DNA of 58,877 bases from Terriglobia bacterium (GTDB lineage: Bacteria; Acidobacteriota; Terriglobia; JAIQFV01), in NCBI GenBank assembly GCA_020072965.1, contig JAIQFY010000051.1, positions 1-58,877 on the forward strand, written 5' to 3'. The position numbers were made by a program, and so were the translations under genes. How positions within the stretch are numbered: position 1 is the stretch's first letter; every line of letters begins with the position of its first letter. Below are positions 7,507 through 17,284 of this stretch, piece after piece. The notes beneath the pieces were generated by a model, which was given only the letters and a program-made list of their open reading frames with translations, was not told the origin of the DNA and ran no database searches.

Positions 7507-9303
7507 CTAGTCACCACTTGAGTCCTTTTCGGATTTCTTGTCCGTCTGAAGCTGTCCCACCAATTCCTGCATGCGGGTCCTGGAAGCCTCGTCGGTCTGT
7601 GCCTGATAAGTTTCCAAGGCCTTGCGGTCTATATCGTCAATGGCCCCACGCTGACTCAATCCGATCTTGCGCTCTTCAAGGCTCAGTTTGATGATCTTGA
7701 ACTCATACTCCTTGCCGGCCGCCACAGAGGTTCCCGATTTTTCCTGGATTTTTTCCTTCTCCTCAAACTCTGAAAAGTGACAAAGCCCTTCTAGACCCCC
7801 ACCCAGATCCACAAAGGCCCCGAAGGAGGAAACCCGCGTGATCTTTCCTTTGACCAGATCGCCGACTTGATGTTTTTCCACGAACTCCTGGAAGGGTTCG
7901 TTCTGCAACTGCTTCAGGCCCAGGGATAACCGGCGGTTCTCGGCATCGATATTCAGAATGACGGCTTGCACCAGATCGCCCTTTTTCAACACTTCGGACG
8001 GATGCTTGATCCGGCGTGTCCAGGAGAGATCAGACACATGCACCAGCCCATCGATCCCTTCTTCAATTTCAATGAAGGCGCCGAAGTCGGTCAGATTGCG
8101 CACCCGCCCTTCCACCTGTGTGCCGACGGCATAGCGGGAGGCCAGCGTCATCCAGGGGTCCGGTTCGGTTTGCTTCAAGCCCAACGACAGTTTGCGCTCC
8201 GAAATGTTGAGATCAAGCACCGCGACTTCCACCTCATCTCCCACGTTCAAGATCTTGGAGGGGTGTTTGACCCGCTTGGACCAACTCATTTCGGAGACAT
8301 GGATCAATCCTTCCACTCCCTCGGCCACCTCCACGAATGCCCCGTAATCGGTGAGGTTTACCACCTTCCCCTTGACGCGCGCCCCGACCGGGTGATTCTG
8401 GGCAAACTCCACCCAGGGATCCGGGAACAGCTGCTTCAGGCCGAGTGAAACCCGCGCCTTTTCGCGATCGAACTTCAGGACCTTGACAGTGATTTCCTGG
8501 CCGACGTGGAAGGTCTCCTGAGGAGACGGGGGACGCCCCCAGGAAATATCTGAGATATGGAGCAATCCGTCCACCCCCCCCAGATCCACAAACACTCCGT
8601 AGTCAGTGATGTTCTTGATGATGCCATTGACCACCGCCCCGTCCTGGAGATTTTCCAGGACGGCGGTGCGGCGCTTCAGGTTCTCTTCCTCCAGCACCAC
8701 CTTGCGCGACAACACAATATTGCCGCGCTTCTTGTTCATCTTGATGACGCGGCAGGAAATTTCCTGTCCTCGAAAGGAGTCCAGATTCTTGACCGGCTTG
8801 AGGTCGATCTGGGAGCCGGGTAAAAAGGCCTTGACGCCAATATCGACTGACAATCCACCCTTCACCCGTTCAAGAACGAAGCCCTTCATAATAGACTGCT
8901 CGGAATAGGCCTTTTCGATGTCGTCCCACACCCGCATGCGTTTGGCTCGCTCGTGCGACAGCCGAATGGCCCCTTCCATATCTTCCGCATGTTCCAGAAG
9001 AACGTCGATCACATCACCCGGTTTAACAGTCACCTGACCGAGGGGATCAATGAATTCTCCCAGGGGGATCACGCCTTCCGACTTGAACCCGACGTCAACT
9101 ATGACATCTGTACGCGTGACCTTGAGCACGGTGCCCTTCAGGACATCGCCTTCCTCCGCCACCTTCCATCCACTGTAAGATTCAAGTAACTGTTCGTAAC
9201 TTGCGCCCGACCCGTTATTCTCTGAGCCCATGTTTTTCTCGCCTATAGAGTTCTGCTTTGGCTGCGCCCCTCCTTTCGGCTTGTCGTCCTGCCCGCTGTC
9301 CAT
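7507..9303 (-). CDS. rpsA: 30S ribosomal protein S1
   Basis: This protein of 598 residues has six S1 RNA-binding repeats, at about 42-112, 127-196, 213-282, 300-369, 387-456 and 474-545. The last four carry the strong GxFV-GLxHxS pattern (YGAFVEV...GLIHVSEMSW). S1 brings mRNA to the 30S subunit. The start at 9303 is chosen because a GGGAGGAAC site lies just upstream; the open frame extends to 9501 but that part has no ribosome site and unlikely composition. Coupling to ispH upstream and sppA downstream is known from several phyla. Confidence 0.95.
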   Translation of the reverse strand: MDSGQDDKPKGGAQPKQNSIGEKNMGSENNGSGASYEQLLESYSGWKVAEEGDVLKGTVLKVTRTDVIVDVGFKSEGVIPLGEFIDPLGQVTVKPGDVIDVLLEHAEDMEGAIRLSHERAKRMRVWDDIEKAYSEQSIMKGFVLERVKGGLSVDIGVKAFLPGSQIDLKPVKNLDSFRGQEISCRVIKMNKKRGNIVLSRKVVLEEENLKRRTAVLENLQDGAVVNGIIKNITDYGVFVDLGGVDGLLHISDISWGRPPSPQETFHVGQEITVKVLKFDREKARVSLGLKQLFPDPWVEFAQNHPVGARVKGKVVNLTDYGAFVEVAEGVEGLIHVSEMSWSKRVKHPSKILNVGDEVEVAVLDLNISERKLSLGLKQTEPDPWMTLASRYAVGTQVEGRVRNLTDFGAFIEIEEGIDGLVHVSDLSWTRRIKHPSEVLKKGDLVQAVILNIDAENRRLSLGLKQLQNEPFQEFVEKHQVGDLVKGKITRVSSFGAFVDLGGGLEGLCHFSEFEEKEKIQEKSGTSVAAGKEYEFKIIKLSLEERKIGLSQRGAIDDIDRKALETYQAQTDEASRTRMQELVGQLQTDKKSEKDSSGD

Positions 9304-9584
9304 TGCCTCAGTTCCTCCCACCGAAACCCCTCGACGGGTTCCTATTCTCCAACTCCCTTCGCGGATGGTTTTGTCAAAAACCCGCCGCGATGAGGGTTGA
9401 AAATCTTCGAGTGTCCCTGCTTGGGCAGGAAGACTTTCTGATAAGGCGGACGCCATCGAGGTCCAAAACCCCCAACGAAGGGAGTAAACATCCTCCGGCA
9501 ACTCGACCGGACGCGTCCCCTTTAACTTCGCTGCCCAATCTTGCGGGGCCCCTCGTCGGCGAAGGCAATGCGGGTACCCGAAAA
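9304..9584 (-). promoter_or_regulatory. Long leader or intergenic region before rpsA
   Basis: The 281 bp between the ispH stop and the rpsA start hold no convincing gene. S1 genes in other bacteria are autoregulated through their leader RNA, so regulatory structure here is plausible. No specific structure was identified by eye. Confidence 0.3.
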
Positions 9585-10448
9585 CTAGGTGACTGCGGAG
9601 TGTGTGGGGAGATTTTTCAAACGTTCCACCACGTCGGCGATAATCCAGTCCGGTGTCGAGGCACCAGTGGTGATGCCAACACTCTGAACATCCTGAAAAT
9701 CGATATCTTCAATTTCCCTTACTTCTTCAATATGGTAGGTGCGCGGCTGAATTGACTTGCAAATTTCAACCAGTTTGTTGGTATTCGCGCTGTTCCGGCC
9801 TCCCACAATAATCATAATATCCGCCTGGCGCGCCAGACCGGCGGCAGAGCGCTGCCGGACGAAAGTATCATCACAAATGGTGTTGAAGATCCGAATCTCG
9901 TTGGCTTTGTCCGAGAGCTTGGAGAGAATGGTATTAAACTTCCCCACATTGAACGTGGTCTGCGCGATCACCCCCAACTTCGGATGAAACTTCAGCTCGT
10001 CGGCCTCTTCCACCGTCTTGATGACAGTGTAGTTGTCGTTCACAAAGCCAATCACACCCTTGATCTCGGGATGGTTCTGATCGCCCACGATCAGGACATG
10101 GTAGCCTTCCTTGCCGAGTTGCGAAGCGTAACTTTGAGACTTGGTCACATAGGGACAAGTCGCATCGATGACCTTATCCACATGCTGTCTCAACTCTTCC
10201 ATGCGCTGGGGGGCAAGCCCGTGGGTTCGCACAATGACCGTCCCGCTCTCAATGTCATCCACTTCGTCGGCAACGGCGACCCCTTTGGTTTTCAGGCGGT
10301 CAATGACCTGAGGATTGTGAATCAGGGGACCAAAAGTATACACCTTGGCCCCTTCGCCGCAACCTTGCGCCACCACGCGCTCTGTCATCTTCATGGCGCG
10401 CTTGACGCCAAAACAGAATCCGGCCTCTTCAGCAATCAAAATTTTCAC
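9585..10448 (-). CDS. ispH: 4-hydroxy-3-methylbut-2-enyl diphosphate reductase
   Basis: This is the last enzyme of the MEP isoprenoid pathway. It reduces HMBPP to isopentenyl and dimethylallyl diphosphate with a [4Fe-4S] cluster. The 287 residues include the three cluster cysteines, Cys12 (GFCFGVKRA), Cys98 (DATCPYV) and Cys192 (NTICDDT). The substrate-binding histidines His44, His76 and His126 and the NHPEIKG motif with its catalytic Glu are also present. Length is standard. It is the first gene of the minus-strand block. Confidence 0.97.
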   Translation of the reverse strand: MKILIAEEAGFCFGVKRAMKMTERVVAQGCGEGAKVYTFGPLIHNPQVIDRLKTKGVAVADEVDDIESGTVIVRTHGLAPQRMEELRQHVDKVIDATCPYVTKSQSYASQLGKEGYHVLIVGDQNHPEIKGVIGFVNDNYTVIKTVEEADELKFHPKLGVIAQTTFNVGKFNTILSKLSDKANEIRIFNTICDDTFVRQRSAAGLARQADIMIIVGGRNSANTNKLVEICKSIQPRTYHIEEVREIEDIDFQDVQSVGITTGASTPDWIIADVVERLKNLPTHSAVT

Positions 10449-11331
10449 TGGGATGGAGAGTTCTCCTTCACAACATACAGCAGCAAACTATACTTAAGGG
10501 AGTGAGCGGAAGTCAACATCTATTTGATTTGATGAGAGTTCAATAAGATTCCCGTCACCCTTTCACTGCCTTCTCAATCCGATGGGAAGGCCGCTCCACC
10601 CGTCGAAATCCAGATCTTTTGGACTGAACAAGAACCTGGCCCAAATAGCCCGGGAGTAGGGTGAGAGGGTTCCTATCGTTGGTTCAAAGCCTCAAGAAAA
10701 TCAATACGAGCCCGGGATCTTAAAAGCTCCCTGTTCCTTTCTACTTATTCTCAATTGCTGGTTCCAAGGAGGCCGGAAAACGGCGGGAGCTGACTGAAGC
10801 CGAACCACAAAGTTGAAAACACGGGGATATTCCCCAAAGGAATGCAAGAAAACCAGATCAACTCTTCTCGGGCTGCTACCGCAATTGAATCGCCGGGTCG
10901 GCCCCGATTGATCGGGGCGGTCTACAACGCAGAATCATGGGGTTAAGTTGTAGGCCCGGGGCCTTCACCGGGCGCTCTCGAGTTTGAGCGACAGCCCGTT
11001 CTTTTGCGCCCCTGAACCTGGATCCAAACCATGCCTCTGCGGGTTGTAGAAAGGCTCCCCTGGGGAATCTGAGGAGGGCGACAAGACAACGCCACGGGCT
11101 GATCACGACGGGGTCGAACCCTTCCCAGACCGGCTGGCAAAATTAGAAATCTTGAACTTGAGACTGGGGTCCGGTTGGCAATGGGACTCAAGAACCGCCC
11201 CAAGGAGGGAACCAGATATGGCGGCACCAAGGCCGAGGTCCCTTGGCCGCCCCTTCATTCACCGGACAAAGAGAGTGCAGGATGGGCAGTTCTTCCCTGG
11301 TCGAACCTTCCCCTTCAAAGATTCGATGCCA
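10449..11331. other. Intergenic, no gene; one palindrome
   Basis: No supported coding frame was seen. CCCCGAT at 10902-10908 and ATCGGGG at 10911-10917 form a perfect short palindrome. The ispH promoter should lie near 10450-10550 on the minus strand. Confidence 0.4.
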
Positions 11332-11549
11332 AAGGTCCCTGATCTATAGTATGAAATTTCAAATTAAGAAGGCCAGACGTCTTGCTCGTAAATCATCGAC
11401 CCATTGAACAGGGTCAGTCACCTGTCCCTTCCAGTCCGGGCCATGCTATGGCGGAATAGTCTCCTTCTTCTTCAAATCCATCACAATTGATTTGCATTGA
11501 AGAACCTAACGCCCGGCTGACACCTTTAAGATCAGAATTCAGGCTTAAC
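11332..11549. repeat. Dispersed repeat, copy B (about 218 bp)
   Basis: This is the second clear copy of the element at 4907-5123, in the same orientation. By eye more than three quarters of positions match over the full length. It lies 150 bp beyond the 3' end of the sigma-factor gene. It contains no open frame of note. Confidence 0.8.
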
Positions 11550-11699
11550 CGGGCTTCCACTTTGGAACGTGACTGAAGCCCTGGAAGGACCTATGGATGT
11601 TCTATGAGAGCCGATTCTGAATTGCGTAATCCCGGCGGGATCCTAAGCGGAAAAGGAATTTTGGGATGGAATTCGAAGGGACGCCGATAAATTGAAAAT

Positions 11700-12554
11700 C
11701 TATAAAGTTTCGCGCATTTCCGGAACGGAGTTCTTGAGCCGCCTGCGGAGCAAGAACATCGCCTTCTGCCGCAACTGCGAAACGCGTGATTCATTGACGT
11801 CCAGGACGGCTCCAATTTCCTTCATGGAAAGCTCTTCATAATAATAGAGGCTGATCACCAGGCGTTCTTTCCTGGGCAAGGTGTTGATGAGGCCACCGAG
11901 CAAACGGCGCCATTCGGAACGCTCGCAGATTAAATGGGGGTCAGAGTTCTCAGATGCGGGAAGGAACTCGATGAGGTCTTTCGCTTCTCCGCCGTCCTTA
12001 TCATTCGTAACAACCGGTTGAAAAGTGCCGAATGTCAGCCCCTTTACCTCATCCAACATCCGTTGATATCCGTCCAGTTTCAAACCCATGGCATGGGCAA
12101 TCTCCCGATCCTCCGCCACGCGACCCAATTTCTTTGAGAGTTCTCCTGTGGTGCGTTCGAGAAGCCGTTCCTTCTGTCGGAGTGAGCGAGGCGCCCAGTC
12201 TAATCGTCGAAGGCTGTCTAAGATCGCTCCCCGTATCCTGAGTTCGGCATAGGTTTTGAACTGGACATTGTGCGCAACATCGTATTTTGAAGCAGCATCG
12301 AGAAGACCGAGGACTCCGGTATTGATTAAATCGTTCGAATCGATCCATTTGGGCAATCGCATGGCAATGCGGTGGGCGATAAACCGAATCAGAGGAAGGT
12401 GAGTAAGAACAAGCTGTTCCCTTTGCCTGCGCGACCTGAGAGGTTGCGGCATCTTGGGCTTGAATGAACTAACCTGATTTTGATGGAACGTCACATTTTT
12501 GACACCATGGTGTTCATTTTTTGACGTCCGCAATTCTCTTCGATTGGCTACCAT
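11700..12554 (-). CDS. FliA/WhiG-type RNA polymerase sigma factor
   Basis: This 284-residue sigma-70 family protein has region 2 (about 50-115, LPLIRFIAHR then LINTGVLGLLDAASKYD), region 3 (about 130-190) and region 4 (about 225-270, LPRKERLVISLYY followed by a helix-turn-helix). The FKTYAELRIRGAILDSLR segment is typical of the FliA (sigma-28) subgroup. An AGAGG site lies eight bases before the ATG. Flagellar or chemotaxis genes are absent nearby, so its regulon cannot be read from context. A histidine kinase gene lies upstream on the same strand, 434 bp away. Confidence 0.92.
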   Translation of the reverse strand: MVANRRELRTSKNEHHGVKNVTFHQNQVSSFKPKMPQPLRSRRQREQLVLTHLPLIRFIAHRIAMRLPKWIDSNDLINTGVLGLLDAASKYDVAHNVQFKTYAELRIRGAILDSLRRLDWAPRSLRQKERLLERTTGELSKKLGRVAEDREIAHAMGLKLDGYQRMLDEVKGLTFGTFQPVVTNDKDGGEAKDLIEFLPASENSDPHLICERSEWRRLLGGLINTLPRKERLVISLYYYEELSMKEIGAVLDVNESRVSQLRQKAMFLLRRRLKNSVPEMRETL

Positions 12555-12578
12555 TTTATTAACCTCTTTTGAATCAGT

Positions 12579-12598
12579 TGTTTACTAAACATTGTCAA
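12579..12598 (-). promoter_or_regulatory. Candidate -35 box with embedded palindrome upstream of the sigma gene
   Basis: On the minus strand a perfect TTGACA (12593-12598) is followed at once by the palindrome TGTTTAGTAAACA (12579-12591). No good -10 match is found at the expected distance. The arrangement suggests an operator in a promoter spacer, but this is weak. Confidence 0.3.
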
Positions 12599-12988
12599 TC
12601 TTCCTCCTGCTACCCGCCTAGATCGACAGGGTGAAGAAGAGCAGAGTTGCTTCCAAAGAATGCTCTATTGACCAACCCATGTGACCCAATCACCCCAAGT
12701 ACATTTTCGGGGGTGGAAGAACTTCAAATCTCAATTCGAAATGGACATTTCACGCAAGGACGCCCGCCCCATGCCAGGGGTCATGGCAGCCCATAAAGAT
12801 CTCTTCAGCGATTTATTCGGGAGGCGGGACGCGATACCAGACCACGTAATGAATCGGGGAGGGACTCTGGCGGGCAGTCCTTATGGCGCATTTTGGGACG
12901 ATGCGTCGATCATCTGAACGGAAGTGTCGTTGTAGGGCTAAGGAGTCTTAGTAACTGGATTCTCGAAGGGAATCATTCAAGGGGAACT
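12599..12988. other. No gene recognised
   Basis: Nothing supported is seen. The 78-codon plus-strand frame at 12681-12917 has neither ribosome site nor protein-like conservation features. Confidence 0.4.
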
Positions 12989-14716
12989 TCATGCAGTACC
13001 TTCAGCGGCAAGAACGGTTCCATCCAAAGCGCTTCTCACCATTCTTGAAATGTCTGCGAGACGATATGGCTTCTGGAGAAAACCGCACTGATAGCGTTGC
13101 AGAAGATCCTCCACATTTTCCGAGGGAGAATGACCGCTGGTGAGAAGGACCTTCAAGTGGGGTTTGACTTCGCGCAGCCGGGTCAGGGTTTCGTGCCCAT
13201 TGAGCCGGGGCATCTGGATATCCAGCAGAACGAGATCATACTCCTCCTTCTGGGTAATGCGATTGAGTGCTTCATCTCCATCCGGAACAGCGACCACTTC
13301 ATAGCCAAGTTCGGACAGAAGTTCCACGGTGGCTTCTCGCACCAGGGCCTCATCGTCCACAACCAGGATTCGTTCCGGCCGGTGGGCGGGGGTGGCTTCC
13401 GGGGTTGCCTCCAACATGGGTTCTTTCAGAGTCCGGGGGAAATGGATCTTGAAGGTGGTCCCGACGTTGAGTTGACTTTCAACATCGATGTGGCCGTGGT
13501 GTTCCTTTACCATGCCAAAGACCAGACTCAGGGCAAGTCCCATCTCCTGATTCATCCCTCCTCCGTCAAAAAAAGGATCGAAAATCCGATGGAGGTTATG
13601 GGGTGCGATGCCTCGCCCAAGGTCGCTGACGGCCAGTTGCACATATTCGCCCGGTTTGAGCCCGCGATATCGATTGATTGACGATGCTTCATGGGAGATG
13701 TTTTGAGTCATCACGCGAAACACTCCCACTCCCTTCATCGCCTGCTGCGCGTTCCTGCCGAGGTGAAACAGGATCTCTTCCAGTTGATTGTGGTCCGCCT
13801 CAATATTCCAGAGGCCCTGGGCAAGGTCGGTTTCCATTCGAATTCCGGATCCAAGGGATTGTCGTAACGAGTCCAGAGAATCACCGATGACCTGGTTGAG
13901 ATTGACGACGGTCAAATGAGCTGGAGTCTTGCGCGAAAAAGACATCAGTTGCCGGGCCAGTGTGACGCCGCACTGGGCCGACCGATCGATCGAGTCGAGC
14001 AGATGCAGTCCCTTTTCCTTCTCGCTTGAACCCGAGGGATTCTGAGTCAGGGAAAGTCGAAGCATTTCCGCATTGGGAAGAATTCCACAGAGGATGTTGT
14101 TGAGATCGTGGGCCAGCCCGGTGGCAAAACTGCTGATCGTCTCCAGCTTCTCAATCTGGATCAGATGCACTTCCATTTCGCGCTGGCCGCTGACGTCCCG
14201 GAAGGCCCCCACAAATCCGGTGATCTCATCCTCCTCGTCTCTCACTACCGCGACGGTGCTGCTTAAAAGCCGTTGCTCCCCGTTCCGGCGACGTATCGTC
14301 AATTCAAAGTCTGAGACCGGCCCGTTTTCTGCGGCGTCCTGCATCAATCGTTTGAGCTGAGCGGGCTGACTGAAGAGCGCCTGGATGTGACCGCCGGACT
14401 TTAGCTCAGTGAGGTCCTCGCAGCCCCACAGCAGAATCACGGACCGGTTGGCAAAGAGGATTTCACCCTGGTTCGACCACTTCAACAAACCTATCGGGAC
14501 CGATTCGACGACATTTCTCAGCGCAGCCCCGAGCGAGTGGGCCTTTTTCAATTCGTCGGTGAAATTTGCCGTCATCTGGCGCACGGCAGCGACCAGGGGC
14601 TGCAGCTCAGGATCCTTTAGACCATCGAAGGACACGCTCAAGCACCCTTCCGCAATCTCCTGGATGACCGTGGTCAGTGCCTCCAACTCCGTTTTTCTTG
14701 AAAAACCGAGCTTCAT
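12989..14716 (-). CDS. PAS-domain hybrid sensor histidine kinase
   Basis: This 575-residue soluble hybrid kinase contains a PAS domain at about 63-178 (LRNVVESVPIGLLKW, ending in GFVGAFRDVSGQRE). The dimerisation/phospho-acceptor helix carries His203 (GLAHDLNNIL). The HATPase domain spans about 305-428, with the N box around Asn322 and SDLGRGI at 364-370. The C-terminal receiver spans about 448-565, with phospho-acceptor Asp499 (LLDIQMP) and KPY near 550. No membrane segment is present, so it senses an internal signal. The HDLNN type kinase with an attached receiver is common in Acidobacteriota and deltaproteobacteria. The downstream target is unknown. Confidence 0.93.
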   Translation of the reverse strand: MKLGFSRKTELEALTTVIQEIAEGCLSVSFDGLKDPELQPLVAAVRQMTANFTDELKKAHSLGAALRNVVESVPIGLLKWSNQGEILFANRSVILLWGCEDLTELKSGGHIQALFSQPAQLKRLMQDAAENGPVSDFELTIRRRNGEQRLLSSTVAVVRDEEDEITGFVGAFRDVSGQREMEVHLIQIEKLETISSFATGLAHDLNNILCGILPNAEMLRLSLTQNPSGSSEKEKGLHLLDSIDRSAQCGVTLARQLMSFSRKTPAHLTVVNLNQVIGDSLDSLRQSLGSGIRMETDLAQGLWNIEADHNQLEEILFHLGRNAQQAMKGVGVFRVMTQNISHEASSINRYRGLKPGEYVQLAVSDLGRGIAPHNLHRIFDPFFDGGGMNQEMGLALSLVFGMVKEHHGHIDVESQLNVGTTFKIHFPRTLKEPMLEATPEATPAHRPERILVVDDEALVREATVELLSELGYEVVAVPDGDEALNRITQKEEYDLVLLDIQMPRLNGHETLTRLREVKPHLKVLLTSGHSPSENVEDLLQRYQCGFLQKPYRLADISRMVRSALDGTVLAAEGTA

Positions 14717-15160
14717 TCTGTCTCTCTTCTAATCCAATTCCTACAGGGCTCAGCGACGCCCTGAATATCCCGAGTTATGCGGTCGACCGGTAGCCCCGAT
14801 CTGCTTGCTTGGATCCGCCGCGCGATCGCCCCACCCGGCCGTTTTCCGGAGGTGTCCATCGCCTCGTTCCCATACTTGTTAAGAAAAGGTGTGTCCAAGC
14901 CCATAAAGCAAAACACTTCTTTGATGAAGATGCTCACTGGTCAAATGCCGTCCCGTTTTCACGGCAGCAAATTCGAGCCGCTTGATTTAACATATCGGCT
15001 AATCGTGGCGAAAACTTCACGAGATTAGTAAGAGGGGAAAGGAACAGGATGGGTGCGGCTTCTAACTGTCTTGAGGGACATGAGCATGGCGCGAAGGTTT
15101 CGTCATTATTCGATGGACCCACCACGCAATTCAAGCGGGTAATGATTCACGCCCCCCCCG
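14717..15160. other. No gene recognised
   Basis: Only short frames without ribosome sites are seen; no repeat or strong hairpin was noted. Confidence 0.4.
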
Positions 15161-15727
15161 CTAAAGTGTTCCGCGAACGTCGGGGCGTGACCGTTCAAAA
15201 CGCGCTGCGTGGGCTGTTTCCAAGCCGGGGAAAACGTATTCGTTCCGGGCTACCTTGGCGCGGAGAACCCTCCGCATCACTTCGTGGCAGACCCACATTG
15301 TGCCCCGTTTGGCCCCGTACATCATGCCGCCAACAAAGGCCACCGACAAAACCAACCATATGGCAATGTATAAGGAATCGAGGATGAGGTGAGTGAGCTG
15401 CGCTCCCGGGATCAAGTTTGCTCCCGAGGTTGCGGCAGAACGCCCCGCGGGTGCGTCTTTTCCATCGGCGGGCACCGCTGCGCGCGAAGAATCGCTCAGA
15501 CTGCTTTCTGCCCCATCTTCCGATCGAAAGATGACATGCTGTGCCAGGTAGAGATCAAGCGCCACGGAACTCGCCAGCGCCAGAAAAACCAGCGTCACCA
15601 GCGCCACATTGACCCAGCGTTGGCTTTCGGTCACCACATGGAGTGCCCGTTCCGGTTCTGTTTTGCAGAGGGAACAACGCTCGAACTCGTTGTGGTTCAG
15701 AGTGCCGCACAGCAGACAATGGGTCAT
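15161..15727 (-). CDS. Zinc-ribbon membrane protein, unknown function
   Basis: This 188-residue protein opens with two CxxC pairs (CLLCG at 4-8 and CSLCK at 18-22), a typical zinc ribbon. Two membrane segments follow, at about 39-62 (VNVALVTLVFLALASSVALDLYLA) and about 118-140 (LYIAIWLVLSVAFVGGMMYG). A polar Ser/Ala-rich loop (70-105) joins them. AGGAGG before the ATG supports the start. The cytoplasmic ribbon tied to the membrane recalls small acidobacterial and myxobacterial zinc-ribbon membrane proteins. No function is assigned. Confidence 0.78.
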   Translation of the reverse strand: MTHCLLCGTLNHNEFERCSLCKTEPERALHVVTESQRWVNVALVTLVFLALASSVALDLYLAQHVIFRSEDGAESSLSDSSRAAVPADGKDAPAGRSAATSGANLIPGAQLTHLILDSLYIAIWLVLSVAFVGGMMYGAKRGTMWVCHEVMRRVLRAKVARNEYVFPGLETAHAARFERSRPDVRGTL

Positions 15728-16217
15728 GGGGGAGCCTCCTGGAACTTACGGTGGACACGGAACCTGTGTGCAGGAAAAGTGCTGAACAACTCTTTCCGAA
15801 GAGGAACGTTATGAATGGCGAGGCAGCAACCCCATCAACCCACATTAAGTGTATCTCACAAGAGAACATAATGAAAACCCTTATTTCGATGACTGTTCCC
15901 CCGAACCCTGTCGCCTGCGCCAATCACAGGCCCGCGGTTCGTTCCATGAGTTTCTGCTGCATCTTTCCCGCTCCGCCCCCCTGCCTTCCTTGACATCCCT
16001 CAGGCCCAATGGTAGGTTTGCGAACGGTTCCAAGCGATGGTTCCGCACCGCCGGGTCCGTGGTCCAAGAGGGCTCCCACCCGAGCATCGTCACGGAAAAG
16101 ATCGATGATCAAGAAACAAGCAAGCGCATATTTCATTATTTGGAAAGTCCTGTTGTTGACCCGTCCTGATTGGTTCCCATCCTAATAGAACTCATCAAAA
16201 AGAATGGAGGTCGGATA
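15728..16217. other. Intergenic between divergent genes
   Basis: This region separates the zinc-ribbon gene and galU, which diverge. Promoters for both should lie here, but no clear sigma-70 pair was found by eye. No coding frame is supported. Confidence 0.35.
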
Positions 16218-17120
16218 TTGTCTGACGCCACCAAGCATGACCATTCGCGCATTCGGAAGGCAGTGTTTCCTGCGGCCGGACTAGGCACGCGCTTTCTTCC
16301 GGCGACCAAGGCTCAGCCCAAAGAGATGCTGCCGCTCGTTGACAAGCCCATCATCCAGTATGTCATCGAAGAGGCCGTGGCTTCCGGCATGCAGAACATC
16401 ATCATCGTCACCGGCCGCGGAAAGAACGCCATTGAGGATCATTTTGACGTGTCCTATGAGTTGGAGAGGATTTTGGAGGCGCGTGGAAAGAAAGAACTGC
16501 TCGACCAGGTCCGCTCCATTTCCGAACTCATTCATGTGTCATACGTTCGGCAGAAAGAGGCGCTGGGCCTGGGGCATGCGATTCTCATGACCCGCGAACT
16601 GGTGGGCGATGAGCCCTTCGCCGTGTTTCTCGGCGATGACATCATTGAATCCAAGACGGCTTGCATGAAACAGATGATGGAGGTCTATGACCGCCTCCAC
16701 TGTGCGGTTGTCGCCCTCGAAGAAGTCCCCCGGGAGCAAATCTCACGCTATGGCGTGATCGAGGGCACGGAGGTTGACCGTGGAGTGAATCGCCGGGTTT
16801 TCAAGATTATGAACATGGTGGAGAAGCCCTCCCTCGAGTCCGCGCCGTCCAACCTCGCCATCATCGGCCGCTACATCCTGCCCCCGGAAATTTTTGATTG
16901 TCTGGAAAGGACACGGGCCGGCGCTGGAGGCGAAATCCAGCTGACCGACGGGCTGAAAGAGTTGCTGAACCAACAACCCATCTATGGATATCAGTTTGAG
17001 GGCAAGCGATACGATGCCGGCGACAAACTGGGGTTTCTCAAAGCGACAGTGGAGCTGGCCCTGAAACGGGACGACTTGGGGGGCCCCTTCCGCGAGTACT
17101 TACGTTCGCTCAAGCTATAA
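16218..17120 (+). CDS. galU: UTP--glucose-1-phosphate uridylyltransferase
   Basis: The enzyme makes UDP-glucose from UTP and glucose-1-phosphate for exopolysaccharide and lipopolysaccharide synthesis. The nucleotide-binding signature FPAAGLGTRFLPATKAQPKE is near the N terminus, followed by LVDKPIIQYVIEEA and FLGDD. The KRYDAGDKLGFLKA segment near the C terminus is diagnostic of GalU. A TTG start at 16218 is chosen because a perfect GGAGG lies seven bases upstream (16206-16210); it gives 300 residues, the normal length. A 12-bp palindrome CCCTGCGCAGGG (17127-17138) follows the stop. Confidence 0.95.
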   Translation: MSDATKHDHSRIRKAVFPAAGLGTRFLPATKAQPKEMLPLVDKPIIQYVIEEAVASGMQNIIIVTGRGKNAIEDHFDVSYELERILEARGKKELLDQVRSISELIHVSYVRQKEALGLGHAILMTRELVGDEPFAVFLGDDIIESKTACMKQMMEVYDRLHCAVVALEEVPREQISRYGVIEGTEVDRGVNRRVFKIMNMVEKPSLESAPSNLAIIGRYILPPEIFDCLERTRAGAGGEIQLTDGLKELLNQQPIYGYQFEGKRYDAGDKLGFLKATVELALKRDDLGGPFREYLRSLKL

Positions 17121-17225
17121 AACCTTCCCTGCGCAGGGCTCGTCCGAAGTTGACTGGCCACCGGCATTATATCCATAGAATCAATCCTCCAGAGGGGGCG
17201 CTGTCCGGTCTGTGCACAAGGGGAG

Positions 17226-17254
17226 TGGCATAGCCGCCATAATTGTGCTAGACT
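17226..17254 (+). promoter_or_regulatory. Possible sigma-70 promoter for the TonB-like gene
   Basis: TGGCAT (17226-17231) and TAGACT (17249-17254) are separated by 17 bp. Transcription from about 17261 would give a leader of some 20 nt to the TTG start. The -35 match is weak. Confidence 0.3.
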
Positions 17255-17284
17255 TTCTGTTGGAAAATCCGATCAGGAGATTTG

